This document shows, piece by piece, positions 38,215 through 46,897 of a stretch of 64,000 nt of DNA. Origin of the DNA: Alphaproteobacteria bacterium (lineage in GTDB: Bacteria; Pseudomonadota; Alphaproteobacteria; Puniceispirillales; Puniceispirillaceae); NCBI GenBank assembly GCA_016779005.1, contig JADHOL010000003.1:62001-126000 (forward strand), in the 5' to 3' direction. Numbering within the stretch: the first letter of the stretch is position 1; every line of letters starts with the position of its first letter. The notes beneath the pieces were generated by a model. The model was not told the origin of the DNA. It ran no database searches and was given only the letters and a program-made list of their open reading frames with translations. A program made the position numbers and the translations under genes.

Positions 38215-39048
38215 CTATAATCCGAAACGTGCCCAATGATGCCTTTGATCTATTTCACCCACAAGCTCTTGCGAAATAGCAGCACTCATACTGGCAGAAC
38301 TGCCTGCTAGTGAAAATAATCCTTTTTTTGCGGTTATCTGCTTCAGCTTTACATTCTCACCAAATCTCTGTGCTAATACAGAATGCATTGCACCAATTTC
38401 GTCAATAAGGCCTAGCTGCTTAGCTCTAGCGCCTGTCCAAAAACTGCCTGTGAATAGCGGTTCCTCCTCGTTTAATCGCTCGCCTCTTCTTGATTTAACA
38501 TGGGCAATAAAATGTTCATGAATTTCAGTCTGAAGCGCTTTTAGACGTTTTACGTCTTTTGGATTTTCATTCTTAAACGGATCTAACATGCTTTTGGATT
38601 CGCCGCTCGTATAAACACGTCTCTCCACGCCAAGCTTTGCGATAGCCTGCGTAAAGCCAAATCCTGCAGATATAACCCCAATTGAGCCAATTATCGAGGC
38701 TTCATCAGCATATATCTCATCTGCACAAGAGGCGAGCCAATATCCCCCTGAAGCGGCAACATCCTCACAAAAAGCAATCACTGGCGTATTATTTTTATCT
38801 GCTAACTGGCGTATCCGCTTGCCGATAAGAGCTGATTGTACAGGAGAGCCCCCTGGAGAGTTTATACATAAAATCACCGCATCCTGCTTTTGGTCAGCAA
38901 ACGCTTTTTTAATAACAGGCTCCAAGGTTTCATAATTTAGGTTCTTGCGCAGTGCCCCTCCTCCAGATGCAATGACGCCTGAAAGCCTTAATACGCTAAC
39001 CTTTGGGTGATCTGATTTCCAAAACATCAGTTTTGATAGAAAAGACAT
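38215..39048 (-). CDS. sppA: Signal peptide peptidase, S49 family (SppA/SohB-like)
   Basis: Serine protease of the S49 family that cleaves remnant signal peptides in the membrane. The nucleophile Ser lies in VAASGGYWLASCADEIYAD, following LCINSPGGSPVQSA. The catalytic Lys is probably the one in YTSGESKSMLDPF. The 277-residue length fits the short, single-domain alphaproteobacterial type without a clear N-terminal helix. It is downstream of trmN6 and upstream of the cysteine-rich small protein. Confidence 0.93.
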   Translation of the reverse strand: MSFLSKLMFWKSDHPKVSVLRLSGVIASGGGALRKNLNYETLEPVIKKAFADQKQDAVILCINSPGGSPVQSALIGKRIRQLADKNNTPVIAFCEDVAASGGYWLASCADEIYADEASIIGSIGVISAGFGFTQAIAKLGVERRVYTSGESKSMLDPFKNENPKDVKRLKALQTEIHEHFIAHVKSRRGERLNEEEPLFTGSFWTGARAKQLGLIDEIGAMHSVLAQRFGENVKLKQITAKKGLFSLAGSSASMSAAISQELVGEIDQRHHWARFGL

Positions 39049-39110
39049 TTAAACTCCGTTGTTTTGTAGCCCGTTTTTATGATTGATAACATACGATAGA
39101 TAAGAGCAAA

Positions 39111-39866
39111 TTACCGCTCAATACCAAGACCTTTCATAGCAAGAGAAGCATTTGAAGTCAAAGAGCCATCTGTGTTATGCAGTGTTATTCCAGACAACAG
39201 AATAGAGCCTGTTTTGCTGTTCTTGCGCGCGGAAATAATAATGCGATTTGCTGGGTTTCCATGAACTGGCCAGATGGGATATAAGGTTACCTCTCCCATC
39301 TTGTGAGCATTCAAGAACGAGATGACCTCATCTGTTCTATCTGCGCGTATCATAAAGCTTACATATCCTTTTGACTTGCATGCCCATACTGCCTTTTTGA
39401 GCCAATCTGTTAAGGATAACCCATCGCCTATATGTGCAAGGTTTCGATGTCTGTTTGTTGAACGTGTCCCTGTATTCTTATGAAAGGGTGGATTGGCTAT
39501 GACATGGTCGAAACGAGATTCAAAATCCGCAGGTAAATGTTCAATTGAAATATGTTCTGTAGTTACCTGCTTTGACATTTGATTTGCGGCAATATTTTCT
39601 GATAATAGAGCCCCTATTTCAGGGTCTTTTTCTACTGCTACAATCTGGCATTCTGGATTTCTCCAAGCAATTCCAAGTGATACTGCACCAACGCCAGCGC
39701 CAAGATCCAATAAAAGACCTTTATTAGCGGTGATATAGGATGCAAGCAAAACAGCATCACTGCCAAAACGATAACCTTTTTTAAGTTGTTTTAATCGTAC
39801 CTGTTTGCCAAATATAAAATCTTCGGTATAGAGTTCCTGATTATCATTTGAACTACTAACACTCAT
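39111..39866 (-). CDS. tRNA1(Val) adenine-N6 methyltransferase-like (TrmN6)
   Basis: Class I SAM methyltransferase of 251 residues. SAM motif I is LLDLGAGVGAVSLGIAWRNP, the acidic loop IVAVEKDPEIG follows, and the N6-adenine catalytic motif is IANPPFHKN. The N-terminal DFIFGKQVRLKQLKKGYRFGSDAVLLA is typical of the TrmN6 family. The gene pair trmN6-DUF2007 divergent from polyprenyl synthase is conserved. Target A37 of tRNA-Val is inferred from E. coli YfiC. Confidence 0.88.
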   Translation of the reverse strand: MSVSSSNDNQELYTEDFIFGKQVRLKQLKKGYRFGSDAVLLASYITANKGLLLDLGAGVGAVSLGIAWRNPECQIVAVEKDPEIGALLSENIAANQMSKQVTTEHISIEHLPADFESRFDHVIANPPFHKNTGTRSTNRHRNLAHIGDGLSLTDWLKKAVWACKSKGYVSFMIRADRTDEVISFLNAHKMGEVTLYPIWPVHGNPANRIIISARKNSKTGSILLSGITLHNTDGSLTSNASLAMKGLGIER

Positions 39867-39950
39867 ATTCTGACCATTCCTTGCGTATTTTTCATTATGT
39901 TTTTTTAGTGCGTTTTTTTAAACGTTTTTATGGGCGGATTGCATAATACT

Positions 39951-40166
39951 CTAATCATTATAATACTGATGGGCTTCACTCAGAATAGTTTTAGCCGCCA
40001 GAAAATAAGCTTCCTCAACCATAACCCGCCTTGGGAATGCGCCTATTCCAGCTTCCAGCATAGAGATATGCTGATCGAAAACAAAAAATGGAATATCTGC
40101 ATCATCTAGCAATGCTTGCAGATAGGTCAGCCTAATCGCGTTTGTTGTTTTTACCAATTCTACCAT
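39951..40166 (-). CDS. DUF2007 small protein
   Basis: 71 residues, MVELVKTTNAIRLTYLQALL, then IPFFVFDQHISMLEAGIGAFPRRVMVEE. It matches the DUF2007 'putative signal transducing protein' family, found as a short free-standing protein next to trmN6. No biochemical function is established. It diverges from the polyprenyl synthase gene. Confidence 0.9.
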   Translation of the reverse strand: MVELVKTTNAIRLTYLQALLDDADIPFFVFDQHISMLEAGIGAFPRRVMVEEAYFLAAKTILSEAHQYYND

Positions 40167-40300
40167 TTTTATAGTTTAACGAAGATAGTGAAAGGGTAAA
40201 CAGCTATTTCGCTTTTACAAAATCCAAACTATTCGCTTGCCGAATTATAGACAACACTCTAAATCTGCACTTAGAGTACATTCTAAAGATCAGCGGAATA

Positions 40301-41299
40301 ATGACAGATAAGCCATCCTTAAATCCACTTGTTGCGCTTACGCAACAAACCATGTCTGAAGTAAATAAAGTAATATTGGACAGATTACAGTCTGATGTAT
40401 CGCTTATACCGCAACTGGCAGGGCATCTAATCGCTGCAGGTGGCAAAAGATTAAGACCCATGCTGTGCATCGCTGCATCAATGGCAAGTTCTAAAAATAC
40501 CAACACATCGCCCGAAAGCGCCTTATATCTAGCGGCCTCAGTCGAATTTATCCATAACGCAACACTGCTTCATGATGATGTGATAGATTCGTCCGATCAA
40601 AGGCGCGGAAAGCAAACCGCAAACGCAGTTTGGGGAAATGAGGCTAGTGTATTGGTTGGGGATTTTTTATTTGCGCGCGCATTCCAGCTTATGGTGGAGA
40701 CAAATGATATTTGGGTACTCGAAAAACTTTCTGTGGCAGCGGCGCAAATAACCGAAGGTGAAGTTAAACAAATGTCCATGCTGGGCCAACCCGGCAGTCC
40801 TGTATCAGATTATTTTTCAGTGATAAAGGGGAAGACAGGTGTTCTGTTCGCTGCTGCTGCCCAAACAGGGGCAAAAGTCGGTGGCGGGGATACAATGATG
40901 TGCGAGGCGTTTTATCAATACGGATTAGCGCTTGGAAACGCATTTCAGATTATGGATGATGCGCTAGATTATGGCGCCTCTGACAGTCAAATTGGCAAGA
41001 ATCTCGGCGATGATTTTTCAGAGATGAAAATTACACTACCTATAATTCTAGCTTGGCAGGATAGCTCTGATAAAGAGCGGGAATTCTGGAACCGGACTCT
41101 TAACATAGGTGAGCAGAGTGAGGGTGATTTTGAGCAGGCACAACTCATTATTAATAAATATAGCTGTATTGAGAGATCTCTTGATTTTGCAACTGCAGAG
41201 GTAGTAAAGGCCGCAAATGCTATCTCTGTTATTCAAGATTCGGTGCTGAAGGATGCCTTGATTGAAGCTGCTGAATTTTCAGCATTTCGAGATAGCTAA
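40301..41299 (+). CDS. ispB: Polyprenyl diphosphate synthase (octaprenyl/decaprenyl)
   Basis: Trans-prenyltransferase making the ubiquinone side chain. First Asp-rich motif DDVIDSSDQRRG near residue 91, with LHDD before it; second DDALDYGASDSQIGKNLGDD. GGKRLRPMLC near residue 48 binds IPP. The 332 residues are normal. The chain length cannot be read from sequence alone; alphaproteobacteria usually make Q10, so decaprenyl is likely. Promoter would lie in the 134-bp divergent gap with DUF2007. Confidence 0.95.
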   Translation: MTDKPSLNPLVALTQQTMSEVNKVILDRLQSDVSLIPQLAGHLIAAGGKRLRPMLCIAASMASSKNTNTSPESALYLAASVEFIHNATLLHDDVIDSSDQRRGKQTANAVWGNEASVLVGDFLFARAFQLMVETNDIWVLEKLSVAAAQITEGEVKQMSMLGQPGSPVSDYFSVIKGKTGVLFAAAAQTGAKVGGGDTMMCEAFYQYGLALGNAFQIMDDALDYGASDSQIGKNLGDDFSEMKITLPIILAWQDSSDKEREFWNRTLNIGEQSEGDFEQAQLIINKYSCIERSLDFATAEVVKAANAISVIQDSVLKDALIEAAEFSAFRDS

Positions 41300-41338
41300 T
41301 AATGCTAACAGCCTTATGGGGTGACTAACAGCGCCGAT

Positions 41339-41396
41339 GATTAAAAGGCTGGTGATTAAAACGCCGGTGATTAAAAAGCCGGTGATTAAAAGGTGG
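41339..41396. repeat. 15-bp tandem repeat, about four copies
   Basis: Units GATTAAAAGGCTGGT (41339-41353), GATTAAAACGCCGGT (41354-41368), GATTAAAAAGCCGGT (41369-41383), then a partial GATTAAAAGGTGG. A degenerate unit precedes it at about 41322-41338. The last unit reads into the 3' end of the lysozyme remnant. The units are contiguous with no spacers, so this is not CRISPR. Confidence 0.85.
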
Positions 41397-41739
41397 AATT
41401 GTTGAATAACAAATCTTCCTTTATTAAATCGGAAATCTCGTTAGCGCTATCGCCGGCACGCCTTGCCCATTTGCTGTCTAACACTTGAATTGGGGCTTCT
41501 TGATAATCTAAACAGAGCAATGCCTGTTGTAATTTTGCATATTCTGATAGGCCGTTACTGCCAAGATTAAAGGCCAGCGATACAAGAGCTGTCTGACAGC
41601 TAGATTGCAAATCTGAGAAGTTTGATACAAAGCTTTTTATGGCAGCTATCGCAATCTTTAGGTCATGCTCGAACAGAAAATCAATCTCAGATGGGTCAAG
41701 ACCTCTATGCGAGAGATTTCGTCCAACACCTATTTTTTT
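41386..41739 (-). pseudogene. Phage-type lysozyme (GH24) remnant lacking the catalytic N-terminus
   Basis: The open frame reads KKIGVGRNLSHRGLDPSEID, then ALVSLAFNLGSNGLSEYAKL and VLDSKWARRAGDSANEI. This aligns by eye with T4-lysozyme-type GH24 proteins from the 'TIGIGH' strand to the C-terminus. It has no ATG or GTG; the first start-like codon is a TTG at 41610, which would begin in mid-domain. The N-terminal part carrying the catalytic Glu and Asp is absent. The 5' edge abuts the 3' end of the DUF6362 gene at a run of seven A (41733-41739). Most simply this is a phage lysozyme truncated by deletion; a fused product by -1 frameshifting is discussed as a finding. Confidence 0.65.
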
Positions 41740-42113
41740 GCCATTATTTTAAATAAGCTTTTTTTATAAATTGAAGTTAGGTGAGATCTGCTTCTATTAA
41801 ATTTTTGTTGCAGGAACGACCAAGGCAGCCTATTGGCTCTTGCCCACACAACAATTCGTTCGATTTCTGCCAAGGTAATTATATAGGTTAGAAATATTTC
41901 TAGCTGATCTATTTCTTCGGATGATGGATGAATGACGGTCTGCCTTCCTTTTGCCATTCTTATCTGATTTTGTGCAAAATCCGACCAATTTGATCTTATG
42001 CCTGTTGGTTTATCAAGATAGTTTCTCGGCAATCTTTTTAGCGTAATTGCAGCTCTCTCTAAATCCATTTTTAATTGGTTAATGTCGATTGAATTAAATT
42101 CTTGTGATGGCAT
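41730..42113 (-). CDS. DUF6362-family phage-type protein
   Basis: 127 residues from the ATG at 42113, which has GGAGG 6 bp upstream; the frame is open 18 codons further. The sequence has LERAAITLKRLPRNYL, an aromatic SNWSDF, and a C-terminal helix-turn-helix-like region VVWARANRLPWSFLQQKFNRS ending in a basic tail. This pattern matches DUF6362 proteins, common in alphaproteobacterial prophages and gene transfer agents near packaging genes. It is likely DNA binding, but not proven. It ends in an A-rich run at the junction with the lysozyme remnant and is isolated from any other phage gene here. Confidence 0.68.
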   Translation of the reverse strand: MPSQEFNSIDINQLKMDLERAAITLKRLPRNYLDKPTGIRSNWSDFAQNQIRMAKGRQTVIHPSSEEIDQLEIFLTYIITLAEIERIVVWARANRLPWSFLQQKFNRSRSHLTSIYKKSLFKIMAKK

Positions 42114-42274
42114 TTTTACCTCCGCCTCTTCGATAAGATTAAATACAACCGTAGCTAAATTAAACATGCCTTTGGAAAAATAGAGGCTGGCAATCGAACA
42201 AGGATTAAGTGTACATAAATTAAACCACGTCTATTTGCGTTACCATATGCGCGCCGATTGCAAGGAGACCTTCT

Positions 42275-43666
42275 TTGGGTACATCAAGATATACTAGAAC
42301 CGGCAAATTGCGGTCAGGGAAGCAAAAATCAAGGTCCAACAGACAGAAACTTCCAAAAAACACTCCAGATATTGAAGTAAAAATAAAGCGTATTTCTAGT
42401 AAAGGGGATGGCGTAGGATTAGCAAATTGGGGAGAATACGAACCAGAAAATAAACCAGAAAATAAAGTTGAAATTTACATTCCAAATACGCTTCCAGGCG
42501 AGGTAGTGCGCGCACAGCCACTAACTAAAATAGGCAATAGATTAGAAGCTGATTTATTGGAATTAATGACGCCTTCACTTGAGCGACACCCACCAGAATG
42601 CAATTCATTTTCGAGTTGTGGCGGGTGTCAATTACAGCATATGTCGCACAGCGCATATAGGAGCTGGAAGCAACAAAGCATTCTTGATCTCCTCCATAAT
42701 TCAAACATAAATATTCTGGATTTTGGCGGTCTTTTTACATCACAAGACCAGAAAAGACGCCGCGCAAATTTTAAGTTTAAACGCACTAAAGAAAAAAGTT
42801 TTATTGGCTTTTATGCCAGCAAGTCATATCAAATTATCGAACTTGATAACTGCGCTGTCTTAAGCGAAGCATTACTGGCAACTAAAGAATTAATACGTGA
42901 CGGGCTTGATAGAATTATGCCTATGGGCATAACAGCTGCGATTAATGTGAACCACTATGAGAATGGAAGCGATGTATTAATTATACCAGAACAAAAATTA
43001 CCAGATAACACGGAAATAGAATTGGCTAGCTGGGCATCTGGAACCAATATTAACAGAGTTTCTCTTGTGTATGCAGACCAAGATAAATCGCGTTTGCTGT
43101 ATCAAAATAGTGCTCCTTTCATCAAGTGGGGTGGTATCTCAATCTCTCCGCCCCCAGGCAGCTTTCTACAGCCAACCCTATTCGGAGAGAATGAGCTGCA
43201 ATATCAGGTGTTTCATGCTCATAAGGATGCAACAAATTGTTTGGATTTATTTGCGGGGTGCGGAACATTAAGCGCAAAATTGCTATCACAAAAAGTTAGG
43301 ATAACCGCGATTGATAGTCACAAAGAATGCCTTGAGGCTTATCAAAGTGGCTACAGGAATGTTGCGCAGGATAATTTATTAAAAACGGAAACCCGTAACT
43401 TGATAGAAGCACCTGTCAGATCTGAGTTCATGAAAGATTTCGATGGCATAATTCTAGACCCGCCACGCGGTGGCGCTTACTCGCAAATAAAACAAATTGC
43501 ACAAACCAATTGCCCATCTGTAACCTATGTTTCGTGCAATCCCTATAGCTTTATCAAGGATGCTAGAATATTGCTGGACGCTGGTTATCAGCTAATACAT
43601 TTGAGCATATTAGATCAGTTTAGCTGGACCACTCATAGTGAGTTAATTGGCAACTTCCAGAGATAA
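42275..43666 (+). CDS. TrmA/RlmD-type RNA uracil-C5 methyltransferase
   Basis: 463 residues with a TTG start preceded by AAGGAG 9 bp upstream. An N-terminal TRAM domain (IKRISSKGDGVGLANWG to NTLPGEVVRAQP) is followed by an iron-sulfur motif C-x5-C-x2-C (CNSFSSCGGC, residues 109-118). The SAM domain has LDLFAGCGTLSAKL, then DPPRGGA, and the catalytic Cys is in VSCNPYSF. It is most like RlmD (U1939 of 23S rRNA). A 12-bp in-frame duplication encodes PENKPENK at 42443-42466. It is separate from the phage-like genes and runs divergently from them. Confidence 0.9.
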   Translation: MGTSRYTRTGKLRSGKQKSRSNRQKLPKNTPDIEVKIKRISSKGDGVGLANWGEYEPENKPENKVEIYIPNTLPGEVVRAQPLTKIGNRLEADLLELMTPSLERHPPECNSFSSCGGCQLQHMSHSAYRSWKQQSILDLLHNSNINILDFGGLFTSQDQKRRRANFKFKRTKEKSFIGFYASKSYQIIELDNCAVLSEALLATKELIRDGLDRIMPMGITAAINVNHYENGSDVLIIPEQKLPDNTEIELASWASGTNINRVSLVYADQDKSRLLYQNSAPFIKWGGISISPPPGSFLQPTLFGENELQYQVFHAHKDATNCLDLFAGCGTLSAKLLSQKVRITAIDSHKECLEAYQSGYRNVAQDNLLKTETRNLIEAPVRSEFMKDFDGIILDPPRGGAYSQIKQIAQTNCPSVTYVSCNPYSFIKDARILLDAGYQLIHLSILDQFSWTTHSELIGNFQR

Positions 43667-43716
43667 TAAGTTCTTCCTCAATTTGTTTATCAACATCTAA
43701 ACAGGAATAAATTGAC

Positions 43717-43929
43717 ATGATAATAAAACGTTCAATCACGATAAAGAAGCATTCAACCTCGATTTCGCTTGAGACCCCTTTCTGGGTTAGTCTAAATGAA
43801 ATCGCATCTAGTCGCAAAATATCTCTTGCATCCCTTGTCAGTGAAATAGATGAAAGAAGAAGCACACACCCTAAATTGGGGCTCTCTAGCGCTGTTCGAA
43901 TTTTTATTCTTGAATATTATAAAAATTAA
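43717..43929 (+). CDS. Ribbon-helix-helix domain protein
   Basis: 70 residues. The N-terminal strand KRSITIKKHSTSISLETPFW precedes two helices (VSLNEIASSRKISLASLVSEIDERR and SSAVRIFILEYY). This is the RHH_4 type found mainly in alphaproteobacteria. It is likely a DNA-binding regulator; no target is evident and no toxin gene adjoins. Confidence 0.82.
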   Translation: MIIKRSITIKKHSTSISLETPFWVSLNEIASSRKISLASLVSEIDERRSTHPKLGLSSAVRIFILEYYKN

Positions 43930-44012
43930 TTAATTCTTCCTTGCCCGTAAAACTGTGTCAATTTACGCTGATTTAGACAGAGTTAAACATTTTTGCGATG
44001 GTGAGGATAATA

Positions 44013-44726
44013 ATGAAGCGCGTGGCTATTCTTCAAACAGGGGTAAATAATCCCAAAATGTCTGCAAGCTACCCAGATTATCCTGGTATGTTTAGAAGTC
44101 TTATTGGACAGGCGCAATCTACCCCCATGATTGAACTTATAAGCTTCCCAATATTGGAAGGCTCTTCCCTGCCAGAAATAGATACATTCGATGGTTTTCT
44201 TATTACTGGTTCTGCTTCAGGTGTCTATGAGAATACAAGCTGGATGAAGTCCCTGTTTGCCTTTATCAGAGAAGCTCACAAGAAAAAGAAAAAAATAGCG
44301 GGGTTTTGCTTTGGTCATCAAGCAATCGCTGTTGCACTTGGAGGGGCCGTAGTAAAATCAGAAAAAGGCTGGGGTGTAGGCATTAGAAAACATTCTATAT
44401 CTGACACAAAAAATTGGATGAGACCTGAAAAAAAAGACCTTGAGCTAATCTATATGCACCAAGACCAAGTCATAAAACTACCCGATTCTGCTGAGGTGTT
44501 GAGCGGGGATGAATTTTGTCCATTTTCTGCATTTTCTATTGGAGAGCATATATTATCCATGCAAGGCCATCCTGAATTTTCTGCTGAATTTACGCAAGAT
44601 TTAATCGCATTACGCACCCGCAATATTGGGCAAGAAAAAGCAACTATTGCTTTAGAATCGCTATCAAAATCGCATGATGGGCCTATTGTCGCTCAATGGA
44701 TAGTTAACTTCTTTTGCGATACATAA
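44013..44726 (+). CDS. Class I glutamine amidotransferase (GMP-synthase-like domain)
   Basis: Residues MKRVAILQTG start the domain; I choose the ATG at 44013 with GAGG 6 bp upstream over the ATG at 43998. The catalytic Cys is in GFCFGHQAIA, and the His-Glu pair is in MQGHPEFS. The 237-residue protein has no synthetase domain. It could be a free amidase subunit, or a gamma-glutamyl hydrolase acting on a polyamine or peptide. A hydantoinase/oxoprolinase gene follows 64 bp downstream, which may hint at gamma-glutamyl or amide metabolism. That link is inference. Confidence 0.85.
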   Translation: MKRVAILQTGVNNPKMSASYPDYPGMFRSLIGQAQSTPMIELISFPILEGSSLPEIDTFDGFLITGSASGVYENTSWMKSLFAFIREAHKKKKKIAGFCFGHQAIAVALGGAVVKSEKGWGVGIRKHSISDTKNWMRPEKKDLELIYMHQDQVIKLPDSAEVLSGDEFCPFSAFSIGEHILSMQGHPEFSAEFTQDLIALRTRNIGQEKATIALESLSKSHDGPIVAQWIVNFFCDT

Positions 44727-44790
44727 TGAAAGCCTAATTGCGACGAGACAATATATATCATTCTGTGTCACTCTCCTGAGAGAAACAAAT

Positions 44791-46848
44791 ATGAGAACTA
44801 TACTTGGCTTAGATACAGGAGGTACTTTTACGGACGCGGCCATTATAAATGCCGAGGATTCGTCTGTAATTAGAACTTCAAAATCACTTACAACGAGACA
44901 AGATTTATCTATTGGTGTTGGCAATGCGATGCGCCTTGCGCTGGGCATAGAAGCTCCCAGTGACCTGTTAAATTATATTTCAGGCACACATCAAAAATTG
45001 GCAATAAAAGACATAGAGCTTGTATGTCTGTCCACTACTCTTGCCACTAATTCCATAGTTGAAAATGCGGGCTCCCATGTCGCTTTAGTGCTCATTGGGT
45101 TTGCAGAAGACGCCTTGGAGCTGGGCAAGCTTGGAGAGGCAATTGGGCAAAATCCAGTAATTTTTATCGATGGCGGACATAAATCAGATGGAACCGTCCG
45201 GTCGCCGCTGGATACCAAATCACTGTTGCAAGCCATAAAATCAACAGCGCCGCAAGTATCCGCATTTGCAGTTGCAAGTTATTTTGCCACACGCAATCCA
45301 GAGCATGAAATAATAGCACGGGATTATATCAGAGGGCATACCCAAATGCCTGTAAGTTGCAGCCATGAGCTATCTGCATCTCTTGGGGGGCCGAAGCGGG
45401 CATTAACGGCTTTTTTCAACGCAAAGCTCATAAGCTTGCTTGAAAAGCTGATAGATGCAACTCAGCAGCAGATGCACCAGATTGGCCTAAACTGCAAGCT
45501 GATGGTCGTTAAAGGGGATGGGTCTCTTGTTTCTGCAGATTTTGCAAGAGAGCGTCCAGTAGAAACTATTTTGTCTGGTCCAGCGGCAAGTGTCACAGGC
45601 GCCGCATTTCTGGCAAACCAGAGAACAGCAATTATTTGTGATATTGGTGGCACAACAACCGATATTTCAATACTCAAAAATGGCGATGTTGATTTAAGCG
45701 AGGATGGCGCTAAAATTGGCGGCTGGAGCACGATGATTGAGGCTGTAAAAATCTGGACAAGCGGAATCGGAGGCGATTCTGAATTACATATTGGCTATGA
45801 TTATCCTCCATCTGCTATAAAATTAGGCCCTAGAAGAGCGCTACCATTATCGCTTCTTGGTGCGCAATTTCCAGCTTGCATCTCTATTATGGAACAGCAA
45901 TTATTAGCGCCAATTGCTCTTGCCACTGATGCGCGATTTATAATGCCACTAATGTCAGAAAAAGCACCTAGCTGGCTCGCAAGGTCAGAGGCTAAAATGG
46001 CAGAGCGCCTAATAAAAAATGGTATTTCTGCAATTGCAGATATAGCAGATACACAAGTTGCATTAGGAGCCCTTGATAGACTTATCAGCAAGGGTCTTGC
46101 TCAACTAAGTTGCTTTACGCCGACAGATGCGGTGCATATTCTTGGAAGCTTCGATATCTATAATAAAAAGGCAGCTATTTTAGGGGCACAGCTATTGGCG
46201 CGGCAAAAAGACAATAAAGGGCAAATAATTGCCAAATCTGCCGAAGCATTATCACAAATTTGCTTAGATAAATTAAGCTTTGAGTCAGCTTTGAAAATTT
46301 CAGATGCAGCAATATCAGAAGATGATGGAGCAGAAAATACAGCCTCAAACACACCTGCTCTTAAAGCAGCACTGTCTAACAGAACTCAGCAATCACGTTT
46401 GCTACAACATGATATTCGTTTATTATCGCCAATTATAGCACTTGGCGCATCTGCAAAAACACATTATCCACATATAGCAGAGCGTTTAAATACTTCTTTG
46501 GTTATTCCTGAATATGCGGAGGTTGCAGGCGCTATCGGCGCTGCAATCGGCTCAATTCATCAACATAGTTCGATTACAATTACGCAGCCACAAGAAGGAG
46601 TGTTTAGGGTACATTTAACAACGGGTATCGAAGATTTTCAGATGTTGGATGAGGCCATTGAAAGAGCAAAGCAAGCGGCAACAATAGTATCAGAGCAAAA
46701 AGCTGCAAAAGCAGGTGCAACCAAAACCTACACCACCTTATTTGAACACATTCAAAGAGCTGATCTTGGCGCTGGCAAAAGCTTGTTTATTGAAGCGGTA
46801 ATAACCGCCAAAACCGCTGGGAGCACCACCTCAAATCCTAATGTTTAA
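44791..46848 (+). CDS. Hydantoinase/oxoprolinase family protein, A-type subunit (HyuA-like)
   Basis: 685 residues with the ASKHA-like start LGLDTGGTFTDAAII and later VKGDGSLVSADFA, ICDIGGTTTDISIL and SGPAASVTGAAF. These are signatures of N-methylhydantoinase A/5-oxoprolinase. A typical HyuA has a partner HyuB gene; none is in this window. ATP-dependent ring opening of a cyclic amide is likely, but the substrate is unknown. Confidence 0.85.
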   Translation: MRTILGLDTGGTFTDAAIINAEDSSVIRTSKSLTTRQDLSIGVGNAMRLALGIEAPSDLLNYISGTHQKLAIKDIELVCLSTTLATNSIVENAGSHVALVLIGFAEDALELGKLGEAIGQNPVIFIDGGHKSDGTVRSPLDTKSLLQAIKSTAPQVSAFAVASYFATRNPEHEIIARDYIRGHTQMPVSCSHELSASLGGPKRALTAFFNAKLISLLEKLIDATQQQMHQIGLNCKLMVVKGDGSLVSADFARERPVETILSGPAASVTGAAFLANQRTAIICDIGGTTTDISILKNGDVDLSEDGAKIGGWSTMIEAVKIWTSGIGGDSELHIGYDYPPSAIKLGPRRALPLSLLGAQFPACISIMEQQLLAPIALATDARFIMPLMSEKAPSWLARSEAKMAERLIKNGISAIADIADTQVALGALDRLISKGLAQLSCFTPTDAVHILGSFDIYNKKAAILGAQLLARQKDNKGQIIAKSAEALSQICLDKLSFESALKISDAAISEDDGAENTASNTPALKAALSNRTQQSRLLQHDIRLLSPIIALGASAKTHYPHIAERLNTSLVIPEYAEVAGAIGAAIGSIHQHSSITITQPQEGVFRVHLTTGIEDFQMLDEAIERAKQAATIVSEQKAAKAGATKTYTTLFEHIQRADLGAGKSLFIEAVITAKTAGSTTSNPNV

Positions 46849-46897
46849 CCTCGGCCTTACTTCTAGATTTGACCTTAATAGTATAGATGTTTGAAAT

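Noticed and set aside
41339-41396. CRISPR array
   Set aside because: The units are contiguous 15-mers with no spacers and no cas genes are in the window.
43717-43929. Toxin-antitoxin pair with the ribbon-helix-helix protein as antitoxin
   Set aside because: No adjacent toxin-sized gene is present; the neighbours are a methyltransferase and a large amidotransferase.
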